A stretch of DNA of 64,000 nt from Pseudomonadota bacterium (lineage in GTDB: Bacteria; Pseudomonadota; Alphaproteobacteria; Rhizobiales; Rhizobiaceae): positions 16,943-80,942 of the forward strand of contig JAIUPA010000009.1 of NCBI GenBank assembly GCA_020161665.1, given 5' to 3'. The notes under the pieces are model-generated. The model was not told the DNA's origin. It made no database searches and saw nothing but the letters and a program-made list of their open reading frames with translations. Made by a program: the position numbers and the translations under genes. Shown in pieces: positions 56,400 to 64,000 of the stretch; the first letter of the stretch is position 1, and the number at the start of each line of letters is the position of its first letter.

Positions 56400-56804
56400 T
56401 CACAAGGCTCCCAGCAGTTTTTCGATGAAATCGGCGCGCGCCGTGTCGTCCCAAGGCTCAGCCGTGCCATAGCCCCAGACGGGACCGGGCCAGTTGGCAT
56501 CCCCTTCAGAACGGGCGATGACATGGACATGCAGCTGGCGGACGATGTTGCCGAGCGCGCCGACATTGATCTTGGTGGCGCCCGTCACCTGCTTCAGAGC
56601 GGCGGCGACACTGTTTGCCTCAAAGGTCAGCATGGTCTGATCGAGCGGGGTCAGTTCGAAAATCTCCGAGACTGCGGGCCGTTGCGGAATGAGCACCAGC
56701 CAGGGCCAGCGGCTGTCCTTCATCAGGCGCAACTGGCACAGGCCCAGTCGCGAGAGGCAATCGCTATCGCGTGCGAGCCTTTCATCCAGACGGAATTCGT
56801 TCAC
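56400..56804 (-). CDS. HIT-family hydrolase
   Basis: A 134-residue histidine-triad protein, likely a nucleoside phosphoramidase or dinucleotide hydrolase. The triad is read as RQLHVHVIARSEGD near residue 95 (H-x-H-x, the third position less typical). GGGAGG seven bases before GTG 56804 fixes the start; the in-frame ATG 18 bases upstream has no ribosome site. Pairing with nudC suggests joint handling of nucleotide by-products. Confidence 0.85.
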   Translation of the reverse strand: MNEFRLDERLARDSDCLSRLGLCQLRLMKDSRWPWLVLIPQRPAVSEIFELTPLDQTMLTFEANSVAAALKQVTGATKINVGALGNIVRQLHVHVIARSEGDANWPGPVWGYGTAEPWDDTARADFIEKLLGAL

Positions 56805-56921
56805 CGAGGCCCCTCCCTGCATTTCGGGTCTGCGCCCATACTGATTGAGCGCAGTTTATCTTCATAGCAGTTTTTTAAAAGGCTTGGCTTGCATTTGCGG
56901 CAGGAATTGCCGATATGGAAC

Positions 56922-57021
56922 GCGGGAGGCCGGTGGCGGACGTCGCCACTCGCCAACCGGGTCAGGTCCGGAAGGAAGCAGCCCCAACGAGCGGGCACGG
57001 GTCGCCTCGCCGGTCTCCCAC
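56922..57021 (+). ncRNA. ffs: 4.5S signal recognition particle RNA
   Basis: The universally conserved SRP tip sequence GGTCAGGTCCGGAAGGAAGC is at 56960-56979. GGGAGGCCGG (56924-56933) pairs with CCGGTCTCCC (57010-57019, one wobble), closing a roughly 100-nt hairpin. The RNA binds Ffh and directs inner-membrane protein insertion. Its place just upstream of dnaX is the usual one. Boundaries are estimated from the closing stem. Confidence 0.95.
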
Positions 57022-57057
57022 CTATCCATTTCATGGCGGCTGTGATTGAAGGGGTCG

Positions 57058-58944
57058 ATGAGCGACACGCAAGCGGCAGGCAGCCAGACGAACGCAGGCG
57101 GCTATCGCGTTCTGGCCCGCAAATACCGCCCCAAGGACTTCTCCGATCTCATGGTCGGTCAGGAACCGATGGTGCGTACGCTCACCAACGCTTTCGAGAC
57201 CGGACGCATTGCCCAAGCCTACATGCTGACCGGCGTGCGTGGTGTGGGCAAGACGACGACGGCCCGCATTCTGGCCCGCGCGCTCAATTACAAGACCGAT
57301 TCCATCGACAAGCCGACCATCGACCTTCGTGAGCCGGGCCTTCATTGTCAGGCCATCATGGAAGGCCGCCATGTCGACGTGATCGAGATGGACGCCGCCT
57401 CGCATACCGGCATTGATGACATTCGCGAAATCATCGAACAGGTGCGTTACCGTCCGGTTTCGGCGCGCTACAAGGTCTACATCATCGACGAAGTGCACAT
57501 GCTGTCGACGCAGGCCTTCAACGGGTTGTTGAAGACGCTTGAAGAGCCGCCGGAGCATGTGAAGTTCATTTTCGCGACGACGGAAATCCGCAAGGTTCCG
57601 ATTACCGTGCTGTCGCGCTGCCAGCGCTTCGACCTGCGCCGGATCAGCGCATCGGATCTCGTCCATCTCTTCACCACCATCGCCGCCAAGGAAGGCATCA
57701 ACGCCGAGGCGGAAGCGCTGGCGATGATTGCGCGTGCGGCGGAAGGATCGGCGCGCGATGGTCTGTCGCTGCTCGATCAGGCGATTGCCCATGGCAGCGG
57801 CACCGTGCTGGCGGAAGCCGTGCGCGGCATGCTGGGCCTTGCCGACCGGGCGCGCATTGTCGATCTCTTCGCCCACATCCTCAAGGGCGATGCCGCGGCG
57901 GCGCTTGGCGAATTTGCCAGCCAGTACGAGGCGGGCGCAAACCCCGTGGTGGTCTTGACCGACCTTGCCGATTTCGCCCATCTCGTCACCCGCCTGAAGT
58001 TTGTTCCCGATGCGTCAGACGATCCCTCGCTGTCCGAGGTGGAGCGTCTGCGCGGCAAGGAATTTTCCGATGGCGTGGCCGTCAGCACGCTGTCGCGCAT
58101 CTGGCAGATGCTCTTGAAGGGCATTCCCGAAGCCGAAAACGCCTCGCGCCCCATGGCGGCGGCGGAAATGGTGCTGATCCGGCTTTGCCATGCGGCAAGC
58201 CTGCCCTCGCCCGAGGATGCCGCCCGTCGTCTTGCCGATTTCTCAGCCGGTTCGAACGGCGGGGCTGCCCCGCGCGCGCCCAGTGGTGGCAATGGCGGCC
58301 ATGGTGGCGGCCAGCTGCAGGCGAGTGCCGTTGCCGGTCAGCGTTTCGAGACCGCGCCTTCCGCCGCGCCCGCCCATGTGCCGAGTGCCCATCTTCGCGC
58401 CGTGCCGACGCCGGAGCGTTCGCCGGAAGCGCTGGAACGGCCCGCCGTCCAGATAGCGCCGGAGCCGGTGCCGGAACCTAAGGTTCCGATCCGTTCGCTG
58501 GAAGACATTGCCGATCTGTGCGGCGAGCATCGTGAACCCGTGCTGCGCGCCCGCGTCCGCCAGTCGGTCCATCTCGTCAAGATCGAGCCGGGGCGTCTGG
58601 AAATCAGCCTTGAGCCGGATGCGCCGAAATCCATCGTCAACGACCTTGCCGCCAAGCTTCGCGAGTGGACGGGCATTACCTGGTGGGTGACGCTTTCCAA
58701 CGAGGCCGGAGAACCGACGCTTTCGCAGGCCGAGTTCATGGCCAAGGAAGCCTACAAGGAAGACGCCAAGACCGACCCGGATGTGATGGCGATCATGGCG
58801 CGTTTTCCCGGTGCGAAAATCATCGACGTTCGGATCAACAAGGGCGCAGCTGAGGAGGAAAGCGACGTGGACAATCCTCCCGCGCCGCCCATCAGCGAAT
58901 CGTCGGATGGCGACATCCTACCCGGCGACGACATTGAATTCTAA
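57058..58944 (+). CDS. dnaX: DNA polymerase III gamma/tau subunit
   Basis: Clamp-loader ATPase of 628 residues. Walker A GVRGVGKTTTARILARALNY is near residue 60, Walker B IIDEVHMLS near 142 and sensor FATTEIRKVPITVLSRCQRF near 180. Only one cysteine (GLHCQAIMEG) remains where E. coli has a four-Cys zinc module. A Pro/Ala/Gly-rich linker at about 400-480 leads to the tau C-terminal domain. ATG 57058 follows an AAGGGG with short spacing. No slippery A-rich sequence for making gamma by frameshift was seen. Confidence 0.95.
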   Translation: MSDTQAAGSQTNAGGYRVLARKYRPKDFSDLMVGQEPMVRTLTNAFETGRIAQAYMLTGVRGVGKTTTARILARALNYKTDSIDKPTIDLREPGLHCQAIMEGRHVDVIEMDAASHTGIDDIREIIEQVRYRPVSARYKVYIIDEVHMLSTQAFNGLLKTLEEPPEHVKFIFATTEIRKVPITVLSRCQRFDLRRISASDLVHLFTTIAAKEGINAEAEALAMIARAAEGSARDGLSLLDQAIAHGSGTVLAEAVRGMLGLADRARIVDLFAHILKGDAAAALGEFASQYEAGANPVVVLTDLADFAHLVTRLKFVPDASDDPSLSEVERLRGKEFSDGVAVSTLSRIWQMLLKGIPEAENASRPMAAAEMVLIRLCHAASLPSPEDAARRLADFSAGSNGGAAPRAPSGGNGGHGGGQLQASAVAGQRFETAPSAAPAHVPSAHLRAVPTPERSPEALERPAVQIAPEPVPEPKVPIRSLEDIADLCGEHREPVLRARVRQSVHLVKIEPGRLEISLEPDAPKSIVNDLAAKLREWTGITWWVTLSNEAGEPTLSQAEFMAKEAYKEDAKTDPDVMAIMARFPGAKIIDVRINKGAAEEESDVDNPPAPPISESSDGDILPGDDIEF

Positions 58945-58966
58945 GAGCATTTAAGGGAGATCACCG

Positions 58967-59290
58967 ATGCGCGACATCATGGGCATGATGGGCAAGGTCA
59001 AGGAAATGCAGGCCAAGATGGAGGCCCTGCAGGCGGAAATCGCCAGCCTTGAAACCGAAGGCCGTTCCGGCGGCGGTCTGGTGACGGTGAAGCTCACCGG
59101 CAAGGGCGAACTGACCGGCATCAAGATCGATCCGTCGCTCTTCAAGGAAGACGACGTGGAAATCCTCGAAGACCTGATCGTGGCGGCCCACAAGGACGCC
59201 AAGGACAAGTCGGAAGCCATTACCGCCGAAAAGACCAAGGCGATCACCGCCGGTCTGCCGCTGCCGCCCGGCATGAAGCTGCCGTTCTGA
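58967..59290 (+). CDS. YbaB/EbfC nucleoid-associated protein
   Basis: A 107-residue dimeric DNA-binding protein. The N-terminal amphipathic helix [20 protein letters not shown] and the central [20 protein letters not shown] are the family core. PPGMKLPF at the end matches most alphaproteobacterial members. It lies 22 bases after dnaX and 10 bases before recR, the widely conserved dnaX-ybaB-recR order. It coats DNA and may help RecR-linked repair. Confidence 0.94.
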   Translation: MRDIMGMMGKVKEMQAKMEALQAEIASLETEGRSGGGLVTVKLTGKGELTGIKIDPSLFKEDDVEILEDLIVAAHKDAKDKSEAITAEKTKAITAGLPLPPGMKLPF

Positions 59291-59300
59291 TCACGCCCTG

Positions 59301-59906
59301 ATGGCAAAGCGCGTCACCGGCCCCGAAATCGAAAAACTGATCCAGCTTCTGGCCAAGGTGCCGGGGCTTGGGCCGCGTTCGGCCCGGCGCGCGGCGCTGA
59401 CGCTCGTCAAGAAGAAGGAACAGTTGCTGGGGCCGCTGTCGAAGGCCATGGGCGAGGCCTATGACAAGGTGCGCATCTGCTCCTGCTGCGGCAATGTCGA
59501 TACGATTGACCCTTGCACGGTCTGCACCGACGAGCGGCGCGACCATTCGATGATCATCGTCGTGGAAGACGTGTCCGATCTCTGGGCGCTGGAGCGGGCG
59601 GGCGCGATGAACGCGCTCTACCATGTTCTCGGCGGCACGCTTTCGCCGCTCGATGGCGTGGGGCCGGATGACCTCAACATTTCCGGTCTCATCGACCGGG
59701 TGACGAAGGGCGGCGTTCGCGAAGTGATCATCGCCGTCAATGCGACCGTCGAAGGCCAGACGACCGCGCATTACATTACCGGGCAACTCGCCGATCTCGA
59801 TGTGAAGATCACCCGCCTTGCCCATGGCGTGCCGGTGGGGGGCGAGCTTGACTATCTCGATGAAGGCACGCTGACGGCGGCCCTTCGCGCCCGCACGAGC
59901 ATTTGA
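59301..59906 (+). CDS. recR: recombination protein RecR
   Basis: A 201-residue repair protein that forms the RecFOR loader. The helix-hairpin-helix [19 protein letters not shown] is near residue 15, the zinc finger [16 protein letters not shown] near 57-72, and the Toprim domain starts with [15 protein letters not shown] near 83. The C-terminus [22 protein letters not shown] region ([18 protein letters not shown]) is conserved. It ends the dnaX-ybaB-recR cluster. Confidence 0.96.
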   Translation: MAKRVTGPEIEKLIQLLAKVPGLGPRSARRAALTLVKKKEQLLGPLSKAMGEAYDKVRICSCCGNVDTIDPCTVCTDERRDHSMIIVVEDVSDLWALERAGAMNALYHVLGGTLSPLDGVGPDDLNISGLIDRVTKGGVREVIIAVNATVEGQTTAHYITGQLADLDVKITRLAHGVPVGGELDYLDEGTLTAALRARTSI

Positions 59907-59973
59907 GCCGCGGAAACGGCTTTTTCCCGATATACAATCGCGCAAACGCCTGATTCGATGCCGGGAGAGACCG

Positions 59974-61218
59974 ATGCGGCCTGGAACATTCCTCACCCTT
60001 CTTGCCTTCATCATGGCCGGGCTTGCCTCGCCCGCCAAGGCGCTGGACAAGGCCGCTATCGACGCCCAGTTCCGCCAGTGGATTGCCCGTGACCTGTGGC
60101 CGGAGGCCAAGGCCGCCGGGATCAGCGAGCCGGTCTTCCAGAAGGCCCTGACCGGCGCGACGCTTTATTTCGACCTGCCGGACCTCGTGCCGCCGGGAAC
60201 CAAGCCGCCGAAGGAACAGGCGCAGACGCAGGCCGAGTTTTCCTCGCCCGGCCCCTATTTCAGCGAAAAGCGGCTTGCCGATCTCGCCACCAAGGGACGC
60301 ACACTTTACGAGGCCAACCGTTCGACTCTGAAGAAGGTCGAGGCGGCCTATGGCGTTCCGGGCGAAATCATCATCGCCATCTGGGGCCGCGAAACCGGCT
60401 ATGGCGTGGCCAAACTGCCTTATCCCGCCGTCAGCGTTCTCGCCACCAAGGCTTTCATGTCGACGCGCAAGGACATGTTCCGGCAGGAGCTGATTGCGGC
60501 CCTCGCCATTGTGCAGAAGGGTGATGCCGCCCCGGCAGCCATGATGGGTTCGTGGGCCGGAGCGCTCGGCCAGCCGCAGTTCATGCCGAGCAGCTACCTG
60601 AAATATGCCGCCGATTTTGATGGCGATGGCCATCCGAACATCTGGACCTCGCTACCCGATACCTTCGCCTCGATTGCCAATTATCTGAAAATCAAGGGTT
60701 GGCAGCGGGGACGCGGCTGGGCCTATGAGGTGACGATCCCCGCAAATGTTCCCTGCTCGCTGGAAGGCCCGGACCGGGCCAAGACGCTCGCTGCATGGAC
60801 GGGAGTCGGAATCCAGCGCATCAACGGCAAGGGTTTCCCCTCGGCAGAAGCCAAGGGCGACACGATGATGCTGGTGCCTGCCGGAACCTTCGGGCCGGAA
60901 TTTCTGGTGACGCCGAATTTCTACGTGATCAAGGAATATAACAATTCCGACCTCTATGCCCTCTTCATCGGCAATCTGGCGGACCGCATCGCCCGTGGCG
61001 ATGGTGCCTTCACAGCGGCCTGGGGTGATGTGGGCAAGATGTTGCGCTCCGATGTTCTGGCCATGCAGAACCGACTGGTGAAGCTTGGCTATGACGTGGG
61101 CAAGGCCGATGGGTTGCCCGGCTTCAAGACGCGCCGTTCGCTGGGCGAATGGCAGGCGAAGAACGGCCTTAATGCCACCTGCTATCCCGATGCCTCGCTG
61201 AAAAGCCGCCTCAAATAG
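59974..61218 (+). CDS. MltB-like lytic murein transglycosylase with peptidoglycan-binding domain
   Basis: A 414-residue exported enzyme that cleaves glycan strands with formation of 1,6-anhydro ends. The signal peptide is LTLLAFIMAGLASPAKA. The catalytic SLT_2 domain has WGRETGYGVAKLPYPAVSVL with the catalytic Glu near residue 138, then GSWAGALGQPQFMPSSYLKYA and DFDGDGHPNIWTS. The C-terminal PG_binding_1 domain reads LRSDVLAMQNRLVKLGYD and TRRSLGEWQAKNGL. No lipobox is seen, so it is periplasmic and soluble. Confidence 0.92.
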   Translation: MRPGTFLTLLAFIMAGLASPAKALDKAAIDAQFRQWIARDLWPEAKAAGISEPVFQKALTGATLYFDLPDLVPPGTKPPKEQAQTQAEFSSPGPYFSEKRLADLATKGRTLYEANRSTLKKVEAAYGVPGEIIIAIWGRETGYGVAKLPYPAVSVLATKAFMSTRKDMFRQELIAALAIVQKGDAAPAAMMGSWAGALGQPQFMPSSYLKYAADFDGDGHPNIWTSLPDTFASIANYLKIKGWQRGRGWAYEVTIPANVPCSLEGPDRAKTLAAWTGVGIQRINGKGFPSAEAKGDTMMLVPAGTFGPEFLVTPNFYVIKEYNNSDLYALFIGNLADRIARGDGAFTAAWGDVGKMLRSDVLAMQNRLVKLGYDVGKADGLPGFKTRRSLGEWQAKNGLNATCYPDASLKSRLK

Positions 61219-61278
61219 CTTGCACGCCACCGCCGAGAGGGTTACGCAAGCGAAACACTGAAACGACCGGAGAAGACC

Positions 61279-61905
61279 ATGGCCGCGACGATCCGTTACC
61301 ACGAAGGCGATATTTCCGCAGAGGATGCGGCCCGCTACACCGGGGCGATTGCCATCGATACGGAAACGCTTGGTCTTATTCCGCGCCGCGACCGCCTGTG
61401 CGTCGTGCAGCTTTCGCCGGGTGACGGTTCGGCGGATGTGATCCGCATTGCCGCCGGCCAGAAGGAAGCCCCGAACCTTGTCGCCATGCTGGCCGATCCG
61501 GCGCGCGAAAAGATCTTCCACTTTGGCCGGTTCGATATTGCCGTCCTCTTCCACACGTTTGGCGTGACGACGACGCCGGTGTTCTGCACCAAGATCGCTT
61601 CGCGCCTCACGCGGACCTATACGGACCGCCATGGCCTGAAGGACAACCTCAAGGAACTGCTCGGCGTTGATATTTCCAAGGCACAGCAGTCGTCCGATTG
61701 GGCGGCCGAGGTTCTGTCACCGGAACAGCTTGAATATGCGGCGTCTGACGTTCTTTACCTGCACGCGCTGCGCGACAAGCTTCAGGCACGTCTGGTGCGC
61801 GATGGTCGCAAGGACATGGCCGATGAATGCTTCCGCTTCCTGGCGACGCGCTCGAAGCTCGACCTGATCGGCTGGGAAGAAACAGACATTTTTGCCCATA
61901 GTTGA
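61279..61905 (+). CDS. rnd: ribonuclease D (single exonuclease domain)
   Basis: A 208-residue 3'-5' exoribonuclease. DEDD residues are seen in IAIDTETLGLIP (residues 27-38), FHFGRFDIAVL near 78, and YAASDVLYLHAL near 153. At 208 residues only the exonuclease domain is present; the HRDC domains of E. coli RNase D are absent, which is the common short form in alphaproteobacteria. It would trim tRNA 3' ends. GGAGA precedes the ATG. Confidence 0.92.
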   Translation: MAATIRYHEGDISAEDAARYTGAIAIDTETLGLIPRRDRLCVVQLSPGDGSADVIRIAAGQKEAPNLVAMLADPAREKIFHFGRFDIAVLFHTFGVTTTPVFCTKIASRLTRTYTDRHGLKDNLKELLGVDISKAQQSSDWAAEVLSPEQLEYAASDVLYLHALRDKLQARLVRDGRKDMADECFRFLATRSKLDLIGWEETDIFAHS

Positions 61906-62129
61906 GCGACCGCGTTAACCTGTTCATAACAACCTGGGGTTATCTATTTTAAGGATCAGCCAACCGTTATCCGGTTGGCAAACTATCCGTGATCGTCATG
62001 AGACGTTTGAGCGCGAGCCATCGCCCCCGGATGTGAAAGCCGCATGAGCGGCCTGATGTTTCCTGTTCCCTTTCATGTGTCTCGGTCTGCCCCACGTGCA
62101 GGCCTCGCCTGAAGTCATCGGGAGGCAAT

Positions 62130-63047
62130 ATGCTGCCACCAGTCCAAGCCACACCCAGCGCCATGGTTCAAAGCCGTGTTCCGCAGCGTCAGGAACATGA
62201 GGGACAGCCGCGTCAGGGTCATGGCCAGATGCAGAGTGGCGCAGGCCATACCCAACCGTTGATCGGGCTTTCGGCAGCACCCGCCACCAATGTGAACTTC
62301 CTGAACCTTGCGGCACCGGCCAGCATGAGCATGGACCTTTCGCGGCTTTCGCAGGCCATTGGCAAGGCGCTCAATCTTGCTCTCAACCATAACGAGCCGC
62401 CCGCCGCGCTGATGAAGCAGGTGGCCAAGGCCATTCTCGCCCTGCCCGCCTCGGCGCGTCCGGGGCTTGAGCGCCAACTCTCATCCATTCTGCAGGGCTT
62501 GCCGCTGCAACTGGTGGCCCATGCGCTGAAAAACCCGGCGGGCTATGAGGCGGCGCGTGTCATTGCCTTTCTGGAACTGTCGCGGCGCGAGAAGGATGCG
62601 GTCACGCAGTCTGTCGTCGCGTCCTATCAACAAAACGAGGTCTCGGAGGAAGACTACTTCCGCCACGTGCCTCCGCGTGCGGCCCCGAGCAGTGAAGCCG
62701 AACATCGACCGCTTGCCAGCGTTTCGCTGCTGGAGGCACAGCTTTCGCAGGCCGCGCAGGCTGCGGCCCTGAAGGCAGGCATTGCGCTGCCGCTCGTTCC
62801 CTATCCGCTTGAGAACCCGATTCTGGAAGAAGACGAAGAACTGCGGCGCGATGCATCGCGAAACAGTGACGACGAGGCTGCGGCGGACGACGAAACCGGG
62901 GATGACGAGGCCGGCGATCTGGCGGGCGATAGCGACGCGAACACGCAGGGCGAGGCCGATGAGGCTGAGGCGGTTGATGCAGACGCGTCCGAGGACAGTG
63001 ACGACCCGGCCTATTCCCTTTATGCCCGCATGTCTGGCGATATCTGA
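62130..63047 (+). CDS. uncharacterised protein with an acidic C-terminal tail
   Basis: A 305-residue protein I do not recognise. Residues 1-60 are Gln/Pro/His-rich and probably disordered. Residues 65-205 look helical, with LSRLSQAIGKALNLALNHNE, KQVAKAILALPASARPGLER and AARVIAFLELSRREKDAVTQ. Residues 225-295 are an Asp/Glu/Ala-rich tail with no hydrophobic residues to speak of, and it ends DDPAYSLYARMSGDI. There is no signal peptide or membrane segment. GGGAGGC before the ATG supports the start. It shares a terminator with the convergent rpsA. Confidence 0.8.
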   Translation: MLPPVQATPSAMVQSRVPQRQEHEGQPRQGHGQMQSGAGHTQPLIGLSAAPATNVNFLNLAAPASMSMDLSRLSQAIGKALNLALNHNEPPAALMKQVAKAILALPASARPGLERQLSSILQGLPLQLVAHALKNPAGYEAARVIAFLELSRREKDAVTQSVVASYQQNEVSEEDYFRHVPPRAAPSSEAEHRPLASVSLLEAQLSQAAQAAALKAGIALPLVPYPLENPILEEDEELRRDASRNSDDEAAADDETGDDEAGDLAGDSDANTQGEADEAEAVDADASEDSDDPAYSLYARMSGDI

Positions 63048-63075
63048 AGCAATCTCACCGTCATCAAGGCAAAGA

Positions 63076-63104
63076 AAAACCCGCCGGATCGCTCCGGCGG
63101 GTTC
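63076..63104. terminator. bidirectional terminator between the acidic protein gene and rpsA
   Basis: AACCCGCCGGA-TCGC-TCCGGCGGGTT is a perfect 11-bp stem with a four-base loop. On the minus strand (rpsA) it is followed by TTTCTTTG, and on the plus strand by CTTTATTT. Confidence 0.88.
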
Positions 63105-63125
63105 TTTATTTCAGCCATCAGAGGC

Positions 63126-64000
63126 TTATTCGCCGCGGTTCTTCAGAGCCGCGCCGAGGATGTCGCCGAGCGAAGCGCCCGAGTCGGACGAACCGAACTG
63201 AGCAACAGCTTCCTTCTCTTCAGCGATTTCCAGAGCCTTGATCGAGAGCATCACCTTGCGGTCCTTCTTGGAGAAGTTGACCACACGGGCGTCCACAACC
63301 TGACCGACCGAGAAGCGTTCCGGACGCTGCTCATCACGGTCACGCGACAGGTCGCCGCGACGGATGAAGGACACGATGTCTTCGTGGTTGACGAGCTTCA
63401 CCTCGATACCGCCGTCGTTGACAGCGATGATTTCGGCGGAGACGACAGCGTTCTTGCGCAGGTCGCCGGACTGGGCAGCTTCGCCGACAGAATCCTTGCC
63501 GAGCTGCTTGATGCCGAGCGAGATGCGTTCCTTCTCGACGTCAACGTCCAGAACGACAGCCTTGACGACATCGCCCTTGTTGAACTCTTCGATGACCTGT
63601 TCGCCCGGACGGTTCCAGTCGAGGTCGGAGAGGTGAACCATGCCGTCCACGTCGCCTTCGAGGCCGATGAACAGACCGAATTCGGTCTTGTTCTTGACTT
63701 CGCCTTCGACTTCAGAGCCAGCCGGATGCGAGAATGCAAAGGCCTGCCACGGGTTTTCGAGCGTCTGCTTGAGGCCAAGCGAGATACGACGCTTGGTCGG
63801 GTCGACTTCGAGAACGACCACGTCAACTTCCTGGCTCGTGGACAGGATCTTGCCGGGGTGAACGTTCTTCTTCGTCCAGGACATTTCGGAGATGTGGATC
63901 AGGCCTTCGATGCCCGGCTCCAGCTCAACGAATGCACCGTAGTCGGTGATGTTCGTGACGGTGCCCGAGATCTTCTTGCCGACCGGATACTTGGCCGAGA
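63126..64000 (-). CDS. rpsA: 30S ribosomal protein S1 (C-terminal part; 5' end outside the window)
   Basis: The visible 290 residues contain consecutive S1 RNA-binding repeats of the protein that guides mRNA to the 30S subunit. Repeat landmarks are FVELEPGIEGLIHISEMSW, FGLFIGLEGDVDGMVHLSDL and IEVKLVNHEDIVSFIRRGDL, each preceded by a short KG/VVxAxV-type strand. ISLGLKQ and ISLGIKQ mark repeat ends. The reading frame stays open to the window edge. The last residues SLGDILGAALKNRGE match the rhizobial S1 terminus. Confidence 0.97.
   Translation of the reverse strand, partial: SAKYPVGKKISGTVTNITDYGAFVELEPGIEGLIHISEMSWTKKNVHPGKILSTSQEVDVVVLEVDPTKRRISLGLKQTLENPWQAFAFSHPAGSEVEGEVKNKTEFGLFIGLEGDVDGMVHLSDLDWNRPGEQVIEEFNKGDVVKAVVLDVDVEKERISLGIKQLGKDSVGEAAQSGDLRKNAVVSAEIIAVNDGGIEVKLVNHEDIVSFIRRGDLSRDRDEQRPERFSVGQVVDARVVNFSKKDRKVMLSIKALEIAEEKEAVAQFGSSDSGASLGDILGAALKNRGE

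Noticed and set aside
57058..58944. Programmed frameshift in dnaX
   Set aside because: I looked for a slippery A-rich heptamer followed by a hairpin near the domain III/IV border and found none.
61959..61979. GCCAACCG/CGGTTGGC hairpin after rnd
   Set aside because: A good stem, but without T-run or conserved context. It may be a weak 3' end of the rnd message; not enough to call.

Overview
The window looks like a chromosomal segment of a Rhizobiaceae alphaproteobacterium, most likely of the Agrobacterium/Allorhizobium/Rhizobium group. It has a GC-rich, housekeeping-dense gene set, a block running polA, MarR regulator, M20 peptidase, recF, dnaJ, dnaK, PBP1A with rhizobial-type proteins, two sRNAs matching rhizobial families (alpha-r14/NfeR1 and a probable alpha-r7), and palindromic intergenic repeats of a type common in these genomes. 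This placement rests on gene order and protein character, not on a database search.

Layout. 1-4.9 kb: end of a lipid-related glycosyltransferase unit and a four-gene ABC importer (minus strand) whose promoter carries a Pho box. 4.9-7.3 kb: pncB and a GhrA-like 2-hydroxyacid dehydrogenase. 7.3-13.1 kb: a yejABEF peptide/microcin C importer. 13.2-19.0 kb (plus strand): murein endopeptidase, glucokinase, an MsbA-like ABC exporter, dapB and gpmA, separated by repeat elements. 19.2-32.2 kb: a complete C-P lyase (phosphonate) cluster: divergent phnF; phnGHIJKL plus a hexapeptide acetyltransferase; phnCDE and a second phnE; a 2H phosphoesterase (DUF1045 type) with phnM and phnN. 32.2-42.5 kb: polA, a probable sRNA, MarR, M20 peptidase, SH3 protein, 2-hydroxyacid dehydrogenase, GNAT, ThiF/MoeB-like, recF, and a TetR/small-membrane-protein pair. 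42.5-50.5 kb: dnaJ, dnaK, PBP1A, YbaK, two ncRNA loci and a PfkB-family (adenosine) kinase. 50.5-64 kb: an AEC transporter, a cytochrome c, kdsB, pheA, a VOC protein, a WYL regulator, nudC, a HIT protein, SRP RNA, dnaX, ybaB, recR, a lytic transglycosylase, rnd, an unknown acidic protein and the C-terminal part of rpsA.

How it works together. The strongest theme is phosphorus acquisition. Five sites share one geometry: two 7-nt repeats related to CTGTCAT with an 11-nt period, then exactly 10 nt, then a TAG/TAT-starting -10. They precede the minus-strand ABC importer, phnG, phnC, the DUF1045-phnMN unit and the leader of the AEC transporter, so phosphate starvation probably coordinates them. 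PhnF very likely adds a second layer at phnG through two adjacent palindromes. No phnP-type gene is visible, which makes the 2H phosphoesterase a candidate for the cyclic-phosphate step.

RNA and regulatory DNA. An sRNA with three identical CUCCUCCC loops (alpha-r14/NfeR1 type), a second structured RNA candidate beside it preceded by a CtrA-like box, a hairpin-terminated RNA between polA and the MarR gene, the 4.5S SRP RNA, and a perfect 18+18-bp operator between a TetR gene and a 78-residue membrane protein are the most interesting non-coding features. I saw no tRNA or rRNA gene, CRISPR array, insertion sequence or prophage gene.
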